DNA of 64,000 bases from Pampus argenteus (Eukaryota; Chordata; Actinopteri; Scombriformes; Stromateidae), in contig CM072861.1 of NCBI GenBank assembly GCA_036937835.1, positions 4,211,001 to 4,275,000 on the forward strand, read 5' to 3'. This document shows, in pieces, positions 34,862 through 48,879 of this stretch. The position numbers and the translations under genes are program-made. The notes below the pieces were generated by a model. It saw only the letters and a list, made by a program, of their open reading frames with translations, had not been told where the DNA came from and did not search any database. Numbering within the stretch: position 1 is the first letter of the stretch; each line of letters opens with the position of its first letter.

Positions 34862-37757
34862 TCTCTACCAAATTTCACAACAGTCTGTTTGATATTTGTT
34901 GCCACATTTCACTCAAAACCATAAATGACAAACTCACAATGGCAAGGAAAAAAGCAGCAGACTGCCAAAGTCATCTGGATTCCTCGTCTAGGGTGTGTGT
35001 GTGTGATAAGAAATATCATGTGCACATCCATCAAGTAGATGATCACATATTTAATCGTGGGGGTAAAATTGATGACAGTAGAGGAAAAGTCAAGGGACCA
35101 CCCAAGTCGTTATGGTTGATCATCTGGAGATCATAAATGTCTGACACAATTCGACGAGATATTTTGAACTTGCGGGATCTCAGCAACAAGCATTATGCTC
35201 CGTGCAAAGACGATACCGCAGCAGAGAGAGAAGAGGAAAAATATAAGCTCAATTCATATTGCGTTATTGATCATTATTAGACATTTTCAGCAAGATGTTC
35301 GGCCCTTGCTGTGTTTGCCGTAGCATGAGCAGGGACCCGCGCGTGAGTTAGGAAGTAGAAAGAAAGAAAAACAGGCCACCCAAGGAGATAAATAAGTCAT
35401 ATATAATAAGTGTTATTCAGAGACAACTGGGCATGTTAAGTGCTTTGCCCCGTACTATTATGGCTTTTTCTTGTAACACGCTGACTGATGACTGCGGCGG
35501 TGTTTCTGAGGATCGGCCGTCGTGTAGATTTTCATACGTGCATTGTTTCCGGTGAGATAAGACTCATCCATCTCACACAGGATGAGCAGAACTAAGCCGC
35601 TGCCCCGTCACCAGGTAATGCTTTAACACCTGAGATTGGCTCCTCTTCCTTCTGTTCAGCCTTTCTTTTTTTTCCCCCCATTTCATCAGCAACATGTTCT
35701 AATTTCCCATTTCCACCAAACACTGGATATGCAGGCTATGTTAAGGGATTAGTCTACTCCCTCCTGGCAGCCCTTTAAAGCACCGTTTCTTTCTCCATCA
35801 CTACTCTTCTTCATATTCCTTTCTCTCTCTTCTCTCTCAAAGCATCTGAATTTGGTGTTGCATATTTATTCCTGCAGAATTAGCATCACAAACACTCTTC
35901 CCAGGCTCTTTGTTATGCTTCAGGGGGGAGGGAGAGTGAGGGAAAGTAGATTACGCCCTGAATTTCTCTTAGGCACACTAAAAGCAGACTTTCTAGGCTT
36001 CTTCGTGCTTTTGAGCAGCGCTCGGGGCTTATGGAGACGCACTGCATCTACTTGAAGTAAAGACGACGGTGACTTAAAATAATGTTTCTGTGGCATTCCT
36101 GTTAACCACACCGTTTCCTCTCTCAGCCCTCGCTTCCCCTTTTCCTTAAGTTGTATTATTCATCCTCTGCCTTCCATCGTTTTTTGTCTCCTCACTTCTC
36201 CGTGCATTTGGTATTTCAGACTTTACTCAGACACAATGACCACATTTAACTGTAGGAAGTTCCAGATTTGACTTTACAGTATATAGCTCTATATTTTGTT
36301 TGAAGCCCGGCTCAAACTCGCGGTTTGGGACAAATATTTCAGGAGACGTCTTCATTTACCCACAGTAGAGAAGCACAGAATGTACAACGTGTTTCTGTCT
36401 CCAGTCGCTTGAGGTTTGCTTGTGAATGTATGTGACATTTTGCACTGAGCTACATCAGGTTTATTAATGAGTTAACGGCACATTTCATGCCCATGATTCG
36501 CTCATGAATGAGAGAATTAGAGGCTTTGCACAAAATACACTGTTGGCTCTTACAATATTCATCTTAAAGATGACTCTGTGCTAGTAAATGTTGATTTGTT
36601 TTCAATCCAGCTAGTTCAGGTTCAGTCTTAAACTCATTTTCATTATATGGATCACTATAAATCATAAAATTAGTAAAGGAAAGAGTTGTATACATAAGAT
36701 CTCATGCATTGTGGACAACACTGATGACAGCCAATGATGCGATGCATGAAGACAGTATGCCTTCAGACATAAATAAATACTTAATAATTTAAACTGTTTC
36801 AGATTGTCAGTATAGGAGCACAACTTTCCTGTGTGTTTTTAGCTTAACAGTGCATGAACAGTTTGTTCCACTGGAATTGGTGAAGGGAATTCAAAAGAGC
36901 AAAATGATTTGTGCATTTGAAAATTATTGGAAATGTCCAATAATTATTGTTGGTTGTGACATTTCAAAATGAAACTGCTTTAAAAAAAAAAAAAAGAAGA
37001 AGGATTAAAACCTAATGCATCTCTTGCTCCGCTCTCATACTGTGTGATTTAGCAGAAATACAATAAAAAATAAAAAAATAAAAAAGTGAGATACTGTGAT
37101 GCATTACCGGGAGATTATAAAATCATTAGAAGCAAAGATGAATATTTCTCACATTATAACTACAAGACAAATAGCTTCCAATTATGTACTATGTCATTAA
37201 CTAGAAAGCTGCCCCATAAAGTATTAAACCCCATAATTATGCACACGGTGTGTGTTATATCATTCTAATTATCATGTGCTGACAGTGTGCTTAAAATGTG
37301 CCTATAATCACTTAGGTAGCGCCGTGCCGGGTAAACCATGACCTACAGTAAGTCGTTCCCCATCTGTCCATTCTTCCATCAGTCCATCTGTCCATCCATC
37401 TACATTAATTATCACTTATCGTGTGTTGGTCATGCTGAGCGTGGATGAATGCAGTCTGAACCAAAGTGGTTGACCAGTGCCACCCCTAGATGTTCACGTG
37501 ATGCCAAAAATGTGTTTGAGTAGTTTTCCTATTCAACAGAGCAGCACCCTGAGCACCCACACAGGCAGGTTGTGCCTTTATTCCATTAATATTAAGCATA
37601 TTTCATTTTTTTACTGCCAAAACATCTTACGCCGCTTACTTTGGTCTCTGATGAGTAAAGTGTTCTCATTCTTGATAGAAATGATGGCAAAAAACAGGTT
37701 AGACAAATCCAGAATTTCTTTCAAGGAATGTGAGTGTGTCAGCAGGTGTGCTGCTGG
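34862..37757. other. gene-free DNA with AT-rich high-complexity block
   Basis: No exon recognised. 37086-37300 is AT-rich, of high complexity and free of recognised repeats, and carries several TAATTA/ATTATGC-type cores; it could be regulatory. An A-rich (A-T)n run lies just before it at 37060-37085. Confidence 0.45.
37458..37481 (+). repeat. dispersed CCAAAGT-motif repeat, copy B
   Basis: GAACCAAAGTGGTTGACCAG followed by TGCCACCCCTAGA; same family as copies at 472, 41258 and 60684. The trailing segment matches my recollection of the fish repeat (GCCATCCCTAGAGCC). Confidence 0.5.
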
Positions 37758-37759
37758 CA

Positions 37760-37782
37760 GTGTGTGTGTGTGTGTGTGTGTG
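37760..37782. repeat. (GT)n microsatellite
   Basis: About 11 uninterrupted units. Confidence 0.92.
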
Positions 37783-38129
37783 CTGTCAGCTCTGTCCAAC
37801 AGAAGCCTCCTGCTCCTGTGAGTCTCATGAATGAAAACCATAGGAGAGAACTTGTAGCCAATCCGGGCTAAACGCTCCTGACAGCGGCGAGGCCCCCGGG
37901 GTCAAAGAGGTCTGTCCCAAGGCACGCTTAGGCACACATGTGAAAGTGCACACGTGCACGCTCCTGCACACATTCATGAAGACCAGCGTGCCTCAGGCCA
38001 GTCCCTGTTTGTCAGACCTCCTCCATTCCCTCCGTGTTTAATCGATGTGCTCCGGGCAAACTCTCATCCTCGGCTCGTTCCGTACCTTCATCCTTTCTCA
38101 TCAAGCCTCCAGTCACCCTCACCATCACA

Positions 38130-38190
38130 CTCACCTCACCCTGCTCTGCCCTCACCTCACCCTGCTCTGCCCTCACCTCACCCTGCGCTA
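38130..38190. repeat. 21-bp minisatellite, three units
   Basis: CTCACCTCACCCTGCTCTGCC is present twice exactly and a third time with a change near its end. The unit is a multiple of three, so repeating peptides appear in the open frames; no gene is implied. Confidence 0.9.
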
Positions 38191-38519
38191 CTTGTGTACA
38201 GTGTGCAGCAGTAGCAGCTAGGTCACATTCCCCACATTTTTCCAGTCCATTTCACTCTCTTCAGGTGGACAGCGAGGATGGTGATTGGGATGATTGTTGG
38301 TTGTTTCATTTTTCTATCTTTTTTTTATTTGTTTTGTTGGGCTCATACAGAGATGGTAGAAACTTACTTTTAAACTGTGAATAATATGATTATTTTTTTT
38401 TTTCATTCTTTTCCTGTTTTTTTCAGATATGTTCTTATCCTCGCAGACAGCCATTGGTTTCCGTAGCTAGCCTGTGAGATCGCACAGTAGGTAACAGTTC
38501 ATGTCTGTGTATTTAGTAC

Positions 38520-38912
38520 AGAGATGAATGTGGTTGGCCTTGACTTAGCAAAGAGACTAGAAACAGGGAGGAAACAACTAGCCTGACTCTGTCAAAAATT
38601 CACCAAGACCTCTAAAGCTCCCTAATAAACTCACTGTTTAACCTGCACAAATAACCACAGCTGTTGACTGATGAGTGTCACAGTGACAATTTAACCAGAG
38701 ATTTAACCATGTTTCTCTCAGGATTGTCTCAGGACTTGATTGTCTACCTTAGTCTCAGTATCCCCAAATCCCCAAAATTAGTGTAAATTTGCCTTTAAAC
38801 AGGGTTGCCGTCCTCATGCTAAGCTAGGATCAGATTGATATTGATCATCTCATCTCATTCACTTTTGGAAAGCAAGCGTACCTCCTAAAACGTTGAACTA
38901 TTCCTTTAATAG
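38520..38912 (+). repeat. dispersed teleost repeat (TAGC-type), copy 1
   Basis: Contains, in order, TTAGCAAAGAGACTAGAAACA, AACAACTAGCCTGACTCTGTC, CCTCTAAAGCTCCCTAATAA, ATGCTAAGCTAGG and GTTGAACTATTCCTTTAA (each trimmed by me to recognisable cores). I recall this order from a very common fish interspersed repeat whose class I cannot name. A second partial copy lies at 48040. Boundaries are approximate and about 100 bp in the middle do not match. Confidence 0.5.
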
Positions 38913-41257
38913 TTCTCTATCTGAGAACGTCACTCAAGCCTGCTTCAAGTGTCAAATATGCTAATTGTGTTCTGTTGTAACATTTCAGTAAGTAAGTAAG
39001 ATTGTGTTACCATCCCTCCACAAGTGAATGCTTTACTAAAATGCTAAATACTCCATACCTGTTCCTGAAGGTCTATTTACCATCAGAGTTGTGGCAATGC
39101 AACAATATACTGTATACAACACACCAAATGACAGAGCATCACGCCTATTCACTTCAATGAATATTTTATGGCTTTAAATGGCTCTCCTTGTCAATGCCGT
39201 TTCTAAAGTGGTTCAGCCAATTCCAATACAGTCGGAAAGGAAACGTATCTACGGTAATCAGTGTGAAAGCGAGAATAGTGGAAACCATTCCTGTAAAGTG
39301 AACCGTCTCTGAATTCCCCCGACAGGGCCAAATGAAATGTACATCTTCATAGGGCATTCCATCACATTCCATGTTCTGGAACAGCAAACTCTCACCAGGA
39401 ATCCTACTATCCTTCATTGAACACCGGTGAACCAGCGGAGCAGTGAGCTTGTAGGATTTAGGGACAGTATGACAGAATCACATGAATAATATTAAAAAGT
39501 TTTTGTTTTTTTCTGACTTTGTATTCCACAGCGCGGTGATAAAAAAAAAAGTTGATTAATTTGTAGATACAATAAGAATTCTTTTTTTTTTCCTCTCTTT
39601 GTTGCTGACACGGTCTGTTTTTCAGCAGAGGGAGTTTCAGTGCACCTCGTCTGTATTTGACTGTGTATTTGCCTGGAAAACAAATATCCATTATTACAAG
39701 CAGCTCATGCAAAAGTTAAGAAAAGCAGCTGCCAATTTGGCCACAAGCTCAAAATGTTTGTTAGTTTTGTTCTTCAGCCCAAAGTGAAGGAGTCTAAAAA
39801 AAAAAAAAAAAACATACACTGGAACGGAAAGGAGCACGGAGGATATTACACACACGGAACAGAAAAACAAATCTACTAAAAGCACCAACATCTTGAGTCA
39901 TTTTCTTTTATGAACTCTGGAGAATCAAGTCCGGATATTTTCTGGAGTTGCTCTTTCACACATACAGCATACAACAGGTGATTGTCCGTGCCAGACGTGT
40001 TCTCTCCCACTGGAATTAGACCGTTTGGTTCAGGCGCCTGGGTAGAGCATGCAGGAGGCAGGACCCGACAGGCTACACGGGCCAGGCGTTCAACTGTAAT
40101 AACACGAGAGCGAAACAAGAGGGAGAAATGCACCACCTCGTGTGATCTCTCACGGGCAGGCAGATGACAATAAAACGGAGACTGCAACAAACCTGCTTTA
40201 GAAAAGCTTTGCAGTGAGAAAAAGCAAAAGCAGAAAGCTAAACGTGGTCGACACAAGATTGCCCGGTGAGCTCTTCTCTGTGTCCATACAGTTGTGATAT
40301 GTCTTTAATGACACGTTATATAGGCCGTCACGTTGTTGCCAAAGTAGTGACGTAGTCATCGAGACTCCAACTCCTAAATATCAAACATGGTTGAAATTAT
40401 CAGGGCAGTTCTGGAGGTTTCTAACTGGATCTGTAAAATCCTCACATTAGCAGATAATCTGGGCTCAACATCAGTGCCGATCAAAGTCTGAGACTGTTTT
40501 TCGTCTTTTTTTCCCCCCAAAACTCCTGTAGTCTGATCCTTGACTTTAGCAACAATCCCACCCACTCACTGTGAATTTGCTGGAAAAATGATCAGCTGTA
40601 TTCACACATGGCCTCAATCAGACTTTACACAAACTTTGTTGTCGGGAGCCGGCTGTTCAACGTCCAGTCCGGCGGACGTTCAGACGGCTTCTATGATTGA
40701 TCGTCACTCTCTGGCTCACTAACTTCGGGGAAACGTAAGGTGCCCTTTCTTTAAAAACCTACTCTCGCTCCGTCTCGTCTTCGTGGTATTTTTATTGTAA
40801 CATTGTGTGTTTGACTGTTGAGTCATGTGTGTGTATTTAAAGACGTTGCAAACGAGCTTGCAAATATATTTAAAGAAATAATAAAAAAAGACAAAAGGTG
40901 CTCTACTACCTCCTGCCAGGGTTAAAGCTTCTCATTTGTATTGCTACCTGCACACTGCAAGCTCGCTAAACAAACTAACATCCATATACATAGACTGATC
41001 TATGCAAACATGTGGAGACGAGAGTCTTAATGTAGCAGAAAGCCTTGCAGCTCAACATCAGCAGGCTCAACAAACACTAGAATAGGGAATTTCCTACACG
41101 TGTGAAGCATGTCTCATATTACGTCATTCAGAAATGTTATTTTGATTCAAATAAGCACGCGGAGACAACGCACAGTGATTGGGTGGCTGGATGAATAGCA
41201 GGCTTTTTGAATGCATCCGTGTGTTAATAAACAATGTCCACCAGACTACATTCCTCT
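38913..41257. other. gene-free DNA
   Basis: The 126-codon minus-strand frame at 39876-40256 has no recognisable domain and no splice or codon signal that I could support. Poly(A) and poly(T) runs occur at 39541, 39584 and 39797. Confidence 0.45.
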
Positions 41258-41278
41258 GGACCAAAGTACTGGACGGAC
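41258..41278 (+). repeat. dispersed CCAAAGT-motif repeat, copy C
   Basis: GGACCAAAGTACTGGACGGA, the closest match in the window to copy A at 472. Confidence 0.5.
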
Positions 41279-44200
41279 TTTAAAAAGAAAATAGAAAGAA
41301 GTTAATATTCTTAAGTATGATCTATGTATTAAAGTTTTATCTGTGACAGTTGAATTATGTTCAACTTAATAAACTTAAGGCTGAACTAAGAAGTAGACAA
41401 TAGACAGTAGACAAAGGCTTACAGGTTACAGTTGCTTTGCAAAGTTTGTTTGATGCAAACCTCCACTTGATGTAAATGATTGGTTTATGTAATGTGTATG
41501 TATCATTTTATGTAAAATTATGAATGGGAATTAAAACAATTTTCTTCCCATCACATTGTTAAGGATGCCTGGACTTCTACTTCCAGAGTACCAATGGACA
41601 TATCTGAGTCAAGATGCCAAACACCTGAGAAGACACCGATGCTCTACCTTCTAGAGGTGTTTGAGTTCGGTCGATCTAGAGCATGGTGGAGGGATTACAT
41701 GTTCCTGCCAGGAGGTGCTGGAGGACGTGGCCAGCGAGAGGGACATCAGGACTTGTTTAGGACGGCTGTTTTAATGAAAATGAGAAAAGGCGCCTCAGTC
41801 TAATGTTTATGTATGTGTAAAGTATCATTGCTATTATAACATACATTACCTTTAGGAAGCACCATATGTTTCAGTGCTTGAAGATCTCGATCCTTGCTTG
41901 CGTTGTATTAACTATCTTTGGATAAAAGCGTTTGTAACATTGTAATAATAACGTGCTAGATAATAATTTGGTATGTTATCACATGGCCTCATGGTTTACA
42001 CTGGGCTGTCCGAGATTAAAGGAGTTAAATATGAGGCTGTATCGTTTGAAAAGACACCGGGAGTCCTAATCAAGCAAACCTCAACTTCTCAGGTGGATTC
42101 TGTGTTTTGTTGCCTGAAGCTTTTAAAAAAAAAAAATGTTCGCTTGAAGTAAACAAAATCCCCTTACATGAAATGTGCAATTTACAAATTCACCAGATAA
42201 AATAAAACGAACGCTAGCATTCTAACCATGAAAGATAACCATGAAAGACCGCAGCTATGTAATAAAAAATGCACGACAGGCCCAAGGCAAATATTTGTTA
42301 CATGTAAAGCAAGCTCCCCCACAAGGCCTGTAGTTATGTTCAGGAATGTGTCCTGAAGCTTTAAAACAATGCAGATGTTTAATATGCAGACCTTGATTTT
42401 TTTTTTTTAATCTAGATAAAGGATAGACTTCATAAAGAGAAAAAGAGAAGAAGAAAGCAGTTGCAGTGTTGGAGAAAACATACACTTTAATGCATCTTAG
42501 AACACACTGAAGCAGCATCAGTGTTGAAATTAACAGAACATCTTCGTTATTTTTCGCCTCTTTCCTTTTGTAATATTTTATCCTTTTTTTTCAAATACAT
42601 CATAACATGTCACCAGCATGTATTGTAGTGTAACGAATAATAAATCCCCTCCTTCTCTTTGACTGTAAAGTATTAGCATGCAGCGTCATGTGCCTTTGTA
42701 GAATGTGGAGCTTGAGGTGTCCACTTCTTGCACAGCGCCACGCTCCCCTTTTTTTTTTTTCTTTTTTTTTTTTGAATATCTGAACATCTCCGAGCTTTCC
42801 GCAGAACCAGAAGCAGGTGTGTGGCGAGGAGGCCAAGAGTCCCCCGGTCTCCTGAAAAACTTCCAACTGTTTCATCAAGTGTCAAAGGACTCGCAGCAGC
42901 ATCTGTTTGATTTCATCAGCGAGGGCTTGCATGGGCTTTGAGGTTCCCGGCGTTCTGCGTGTCGCTCAGGCAGCTGCACAGACAGACAGCAACAGGCGCG
43001 TCCTCGCTGCCCCTCTGCTCGTTGTCTGCTCTAATTGAGCAAACAGCCTTAACTCTAATAAGAATATCGGAGTGTGTTTACGTGCAGGATCAAAAGTAAA
43101 GTACTGTATGTCCAGAAAGTTTGGAATCATAGAGAATCTGACTGCGAACCAGCTTCCAACACTGCTTGTGGGATTTGAACACACACACACACTTCCAACA
43201 GATCAGAAGCCCTGGAGCCTCACACAACTCAGCCATTTTGACAGTGAGTGTGTTGGAGAACATGGTGAACATATGGGCCCACTTATCCATCTGATTCCAC
43301 ACACTTCACACGCCATGTACAATCAGGAGTCAGCACTATGTATACTACAGTTAAGTATGCTCCGTACTAACAGAGATCAAATGAAAGCGTGATTAGTAAT
43401 AATCTAGGATTTGTTAATCCAGGTTTACTTCTAATCGCACCATTGTTACATCATGATGAGATCTAAACTCAGCAGGTGTTCAGTTTGCTCATTTACTCAT
43501 TGTCGCGTTTGTTGATAACAACTGTGAGATGCAGGTGAAAAAGCTGGTTAAGTCGACATTGAGTTTAGATTATCCGTTTAACTGCAGTGTGTCTCATGTC
43601 TGTGCAGCAGCGTATAGTGCAAAACGACTGGACGGGTCTCATAGCTTTGAAACACCTGAGCCAATCACAGTGAAGCGTCAATAAATCGAAAGACACTTTG
43701 TCAGAAAAACGAAGAACGTCTGCAGCCAGAGGTGGGTTTGAGTTTGGGTTTCAGTTTCAATTCTGCTGCTAAATGCTCACATCATCCATGACACGACAAA
43801 GACGCCGCTACGTTTAAAGACAGTAGGAAAATAGGCTGTGATGAGATCTGCTAACCTGACGTTTCCATCGTAAACAGGCAGAATAACCGGCCGGTCTGAT
43901 GTGTGTTCAGGTGTGTGTGTGGTGATTCTGTAGCAGCCTGGTGTCATCAGGTGCTTTAATGAAGGTAAACACTGTGAACGGCTGTGCGTAATGGTACTGC
44001 GCTGTGGGGCAGCACTTCTCTAATCAGAGGCTCCAGATTTATCAACATATCTGTCCTGCTGCCTTCAGATGCTGCAGCCATTCAATGAACTGAAGGAGAA
44101 GCTTTCCATGCAGTATAAAGCAGCTGTGGACAGCAGACACTGTAGGAACCACACACATTCATTTACAGATCAATGCAGACACAGTTACTGAGAGAGCCGA

Positions 44201-47068
44201 GTGCTTAATTACAACATTTCATTTACATTGCAAATATTAAATCCACATGCTCAGTATGTTACTTCATAGTAGCTGCATGACCTCCCAGCAATTTGAAGGA
44301 CAAATTCCCTCTCAAGGAGAAGGCCAACTAAGGTGGCGGCTTGCTCCGGAATCCAACAAGTCATCGGATCTAAATAACAAAAAGGAAAAGTCTGGTGGTG
44401 CTTTTCTGTGTTTTTCCTATAATCACTAAATTTCATGTGCAGCGTCCAGACATTAACGAATGTATCCTGCACTATTGTGTGTGTATCAAAGCCTGATTAT
44501 ATTAATACTTATTGTTCTGTGCCGTAGAGCACGTTGTCCAAAAACTAATATACAACACATCTGCTGCAAAAATAGCAAAACAAAAGAAAATGTTTATAAG
44601 AAACATGTGCGCGCTTAACACCACTAAGCCCACCTTCTACATGGTAGACGGGTAAGAAAACAGTGGACAAAATCTTTCCTTTAAGAGGAAAAAGGAGCAC
44701 CTAGTAACAGATGATACAGTAGCAGAGAAGCAGATAGCTGCCCTCGGTGCCAACAGGCACAGAAGCTGCGTCCTCCATCTCTGTGACCTCAGCGCTCACA
44801 CTGAATGAAAACAACAGTCAACCAGGAACTCTTTTCTCTGTTAACAGTCATCTGTGAAGGTCATATTGCTGCTTTAATCCTATTGGCTCCATTCAATGGT
44901 GCTCAGTTGGCCTGCGTCTCTCTCTCTCTCTCTGTCTCTGTTTGTCTATCCCTGAGGCTGGCTTTCTGCTGTCCTTGGACACTGTGCTCACACTTCACAG
45001 CCAGTATGAGTGCTGCAGACACACACACATATATAGTAACGCACATGCAGATTGCTTACACACACACACATCCACACACAGATCAGTCGTGGCCCTGGGG
45101 AGTGTGAGGTGCGAGCCAGAGGCATTTCTATCTAATACAGCTCTAACAGCTACTGTGTTTATTCCTGGATCAGTTTAACACCCTTTGCACACCGCTTGCC
45201 CTCCACCCATCCCTCGCCCACTGGGAGCGAAGAGGCAGGAGGGTGGTGGTGGTGTGAAAACACAGAGCGTGCTCTATGACACATATGCTTGTGTGTGTGT
45301 GTGTGTACATGCTGCTCCCAGGGGATCAGAGGGGAGTTTGATTACCTCTCACCAAACCCCTCCAAGATTATTGGGTGCTATTCTTATCTCAGCGGTTGGG
45401 ATAAAGGCAAACTGCTCGCCTTTTGCCCCAGCATGGAAGCTCCTGATTGGGTGTCAGGCAGGATAACCCCCACCATCACCACCACTCCAGGCCTGGCTGA
45501 GCATCCACAGCCTCAGACCGTGAATCTCAGGATTTAAGTGACTTTAGCATGGCAGTGCTAACACTGACACTTTCACTTTCAGCATGAACATTAACGCTGA
45601 TATCTAACATATTTAACTCTGGCTATTGGATCTCAAATAATTACAGTATTTCAGTGTTTCCCCTCAGAGTTCACTCCAGGGAACACGGGATGAGAGGTAT
45701 TAGAGGCATCCAGGCATATTTTAAAACAAGCCTCTGTAACTTTCATTGAACAGCAGCAGATATGGCCACAAACCACAATCGCAGGTTAATGACAAGTAGT
45801 GAAGCCAGCCATGACTCACTACTACACTGTATTATCATACCAGACTGGTTAAACATGGAGCAGCGAAACACCTGAGTGTGTTCAACTGAGCACTGGTGTA
45901 TTTCGTTTCTGATTTCAATCTTCGTCAAAGGACGAATGTTGTATTTCATCTTACGGGTTAGTTACAAAGTCTCAATCATGACCTGCAATGTCCCCGGAGT
46001 CCTGCCGAGGACCTTTGTTGCATATCGTTCCCCATCTCTCCCCATTTCCTCCCGTCTCTGTAATGTTGTCTCTTTGCCCCGCTGTGCTCTGACTACCTCA
46101 ACTGCATGCTTTGTTTTTTGTATTGCAAAAACAGGATCATGCACGAGATAAAAAATAAATAAATAAATAATACAACGTTTAAATCTTGATCAGGACATCC
46201 CTGTTCTTGAAAATAATAAATAATAATACATGAACAGGTTGTAACCAGGAGTGTTTCCTTCCATATGGAAGCCAAAGAGCTGCAGAACTAGTGCATTTGT
46301 GGAAACTATGACACTGACCATGTAAATCAATCAATCGATTATGATCCATTGCTGACTGTTAACTTCAACTGTCTGACTGTGGATTTGTCCTCAGAGAAAA
46401 AGGAAAAAAATATTGTTGGTTTAACAACAGCACTGTTATACATGACATGTGTTCTGTATTGATTATGATGGGCTTTTAGTGGCATCATAAACCAGGTCCC
46501 ATCAAACCTTACTGCAACCCTATATTTAGTTCATAAACAGACACTCATATGCCGTTGTATATGCTGAGTGTCTCAGATCGCTCCTGGAGAAAACATTTTC
46601 TGGTACACAGGAAGTGACGTGTTTTATATTTCTCACTGGTATCACTTTATTTGGTGAAAAACAGCCCCACAGCAACATTTTGTGTCAAAGACAAAGACAA
46701 ACTCTCGACAAAGGCAGTGCTCAGATTACCTTGCTAGAGCACGAATGATCTCCACCCACTTCCATGCACAATAAGAATCATTGTCCATAACAATGGCAAT
46801 AGCAAATTGTCTCGTATCAGAGAAGAGTCTCAGTTACACTGATACAGAGGATACAGCAAGCATTCACAGGGTGTATTTAAATATACTCATATGCCTATTG
46901 CAAATGCCAAAATGTGGATATTCTTTGTGAATATATATATGCAACACACACATTGCACATTCCTCCCAGCTTTCTGTGCAGCTCTAGTAAATCCAGATGT
47001 GTATGGGCTGTAAGACAAAGACAGCCTATGAATGGATCTGGCAACTGAGAAATGTGTGTGTCCATATG
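41279..47068. other. gene-free DNA
   Basis: Short CA/GT and CT runs (43181, 44921-44936, 45021, 45061, 45293) and T-rich stretches. No exon recognised; open frames here are short and without known domains. Confidence 0.45.
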
Positions 47069-47250
47069 TGTGTGTGTGTGTGGTTTATGCGTATTTGTGT
47101 ATGAATAACTGTGGAGAATTCCTGCTATTTGACAGTTATAGCAAACAATGGCTCTGACCTTCAAACTGTTGGCAGTAAAATTAGCCCGCAAACTCTCAGA
47201 AGGAGCGCTGTACCCAAACACTGGCCAGCTCAACCTTGCACTGAAGGAAA

Positions 47251-47258
47251 TGTGTGTG

Positions 47259-47300
<42 letters not shown>
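47251..47300. repeat. (TG)n microsatellite
   Basis: About 25 units with a single CG step; the longest GT tract in the window. The 190-codon frame that crosses it is an artefact of the repeat. Confidence 0.95.
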
Positions 47301-47302
<2 letters not shown>

Positions 47303-47700
47303 TTGTTGATGTCTGCCATGACTTTTTTTAATTACTTTTCTGCTGGTTGTGACAACTATACAAAGCCATGCGGAGGTAAAGTTCTAAGCGCCTGTAGGAG
47401 GCTCAGGAAGAAGAGGAGAATGATTGAAAGAGGAGAAGAAAAAATAGGTCACAGCTGTTCTGTATCTTTTTTCCCAAACACGCCCCCCCTACCCCCCCAA
47501 CTCCAAGTGCTCCAGCCAACCCTACCACATCCCACCTCCTCAGCAATCCCACCACACCAATACACACACACACACCACTCGGAACACTCTGCTGATCCCC
47601 AGACCTCACGTTTCATGTGTTTATTTTCTGGGTGCAGGGGGAAAAAAAGGGGAAAAAAGCTCCACATTCCACAGGACACATGATCTGCTGGCCAGAGCAG

Positions 47701-47729
47701 GACGAGGAGGAGGAGGAGGAGGAGGAGGA
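47701..47729. repeat. (GAG)n trinucleotide repeat
   Basis: About nine GAG units, encoding only a run of Glu in the chance open frame. Confidence 0.92.
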
Positions 47730-48039
47730 CAGATATTCATCAGTGCAGTGCTGTCTGAAGTGCTGGGAGCTAGTGTCACCGCGTGGAAATGGTTTAACTA
47801 CATGTTACACTAACTTAGTTCAACTAAACCAAAGACATGACAGAGAAATGTTACATTTGTGAAGAAAACAAGATACTGATTGTTATACGTTTTAATATTC
47901 TATAAATGTAGAACTAAAGAGTTTTTATTTTCAAATCCTATGAAAAATTAAACAAAGGACAAGTACTGTCAATACGGATGGTCGAACGCAGCCTCTGATC
48001 TCTGTGTGTCCAGAAGCATACAGAAAAAGATTCAGGATA

Positions 48040-48240
48040 CGGTTAGCCTAGCTTAGCACAAAGAGTGGCAGCAGGGGGAAACAGCTAGCTTAACCCCGCC
48101 CAAAGTGGAACAAATAGCCAACTAACATCAGTAAAGTGAACTAATTACCATGTTATATGTGTTTAAGGTACGTTTGAGCAGCTAGCTGCTTCCACCAGTT
48201 ACACTTACACTACAGTGTTTATGCTAAGCTAGGCCTAGCT
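48040..48240 (+). repeat. dispersed teleost repeat (TAGC-type), copy 2
   Basis: GGTTAGCCTAGCTTAGCACA, AAAGAGTGGCAGCAGGGGGA and AACAGCTAGCTTAACCC follow the same order as copy 1 at 38520, then ATGCTAAGCTAGG near the end. It is shorter than copy 1 and lacks the ACTATTCCTTTAA end. Confidence 0.55.
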
Positions 48241-48879
48241 TTTTTATGTGTTTTAGGCTACAGCAATAAATAAATAGGCTACACAAACAATAAATAATCT
48301 CAATAATATGTTATTGCACACATGTTAGTCTATATCACTGATAGACCAAAAATCTAATGTCTTTGTCAAATGAAGCCTGTATGCATTCATTAACAGACGG
48401 TTAACAGGTTTAAATGGATGAAGGAAGGTTTAGAGTGGCTCCTTAATGCTAGTCACATCTCATACCTCTCACATCACCACCCCCCACAATGTGTCCCTTC
48501 AGCCAGGGCACCATATGGGTCCTCTGCCCCTTGACTGGGGACACGGGGTAACAGTTTATCTGGGATTTGATAGAAGCGCAGTTTATCTTTCCATCTGTCC
48601 CCATGTTCCTCCTCTGCCTCTTTGCACCTATACATTAATGTGTTATGCGGCATATACAGCACATATGTATGTACTTGTGCATACTGCAGTTTTTACACCA
48701 CAGTAGTCTCATGAGTCACATAAATCGTCCTTGAATGAGATGATGGATCTCTGCAAGCTCCAGAGTTGCTGCTGCGGACCCTGACCTTTGACCTTTTTCT
48801 GGAGGCGGAAAATAAAAAATATGAATTCCATTGCAGAGACTCTGGTGGAAGATATTGTCAGACCTTTAAATTAAGTAGA

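Noticed and set aside
34606..35136. 176-codon plus-strand frame
   Set aside because: It starts inside the 5S-derived head, runs through the SINE body and out across its target duplication into flanking DNA; no domain.
39876..40256. 126-codon minus-strand frame
   Set aside because: No recognisable domain, no supporting splice signals or neighbours; expected by chance in 64 kb.
47111..47683. 190-codon plus-strand frame
   Set aside because: Its middle is a GT repeat and its flanks have no recognisable domain.
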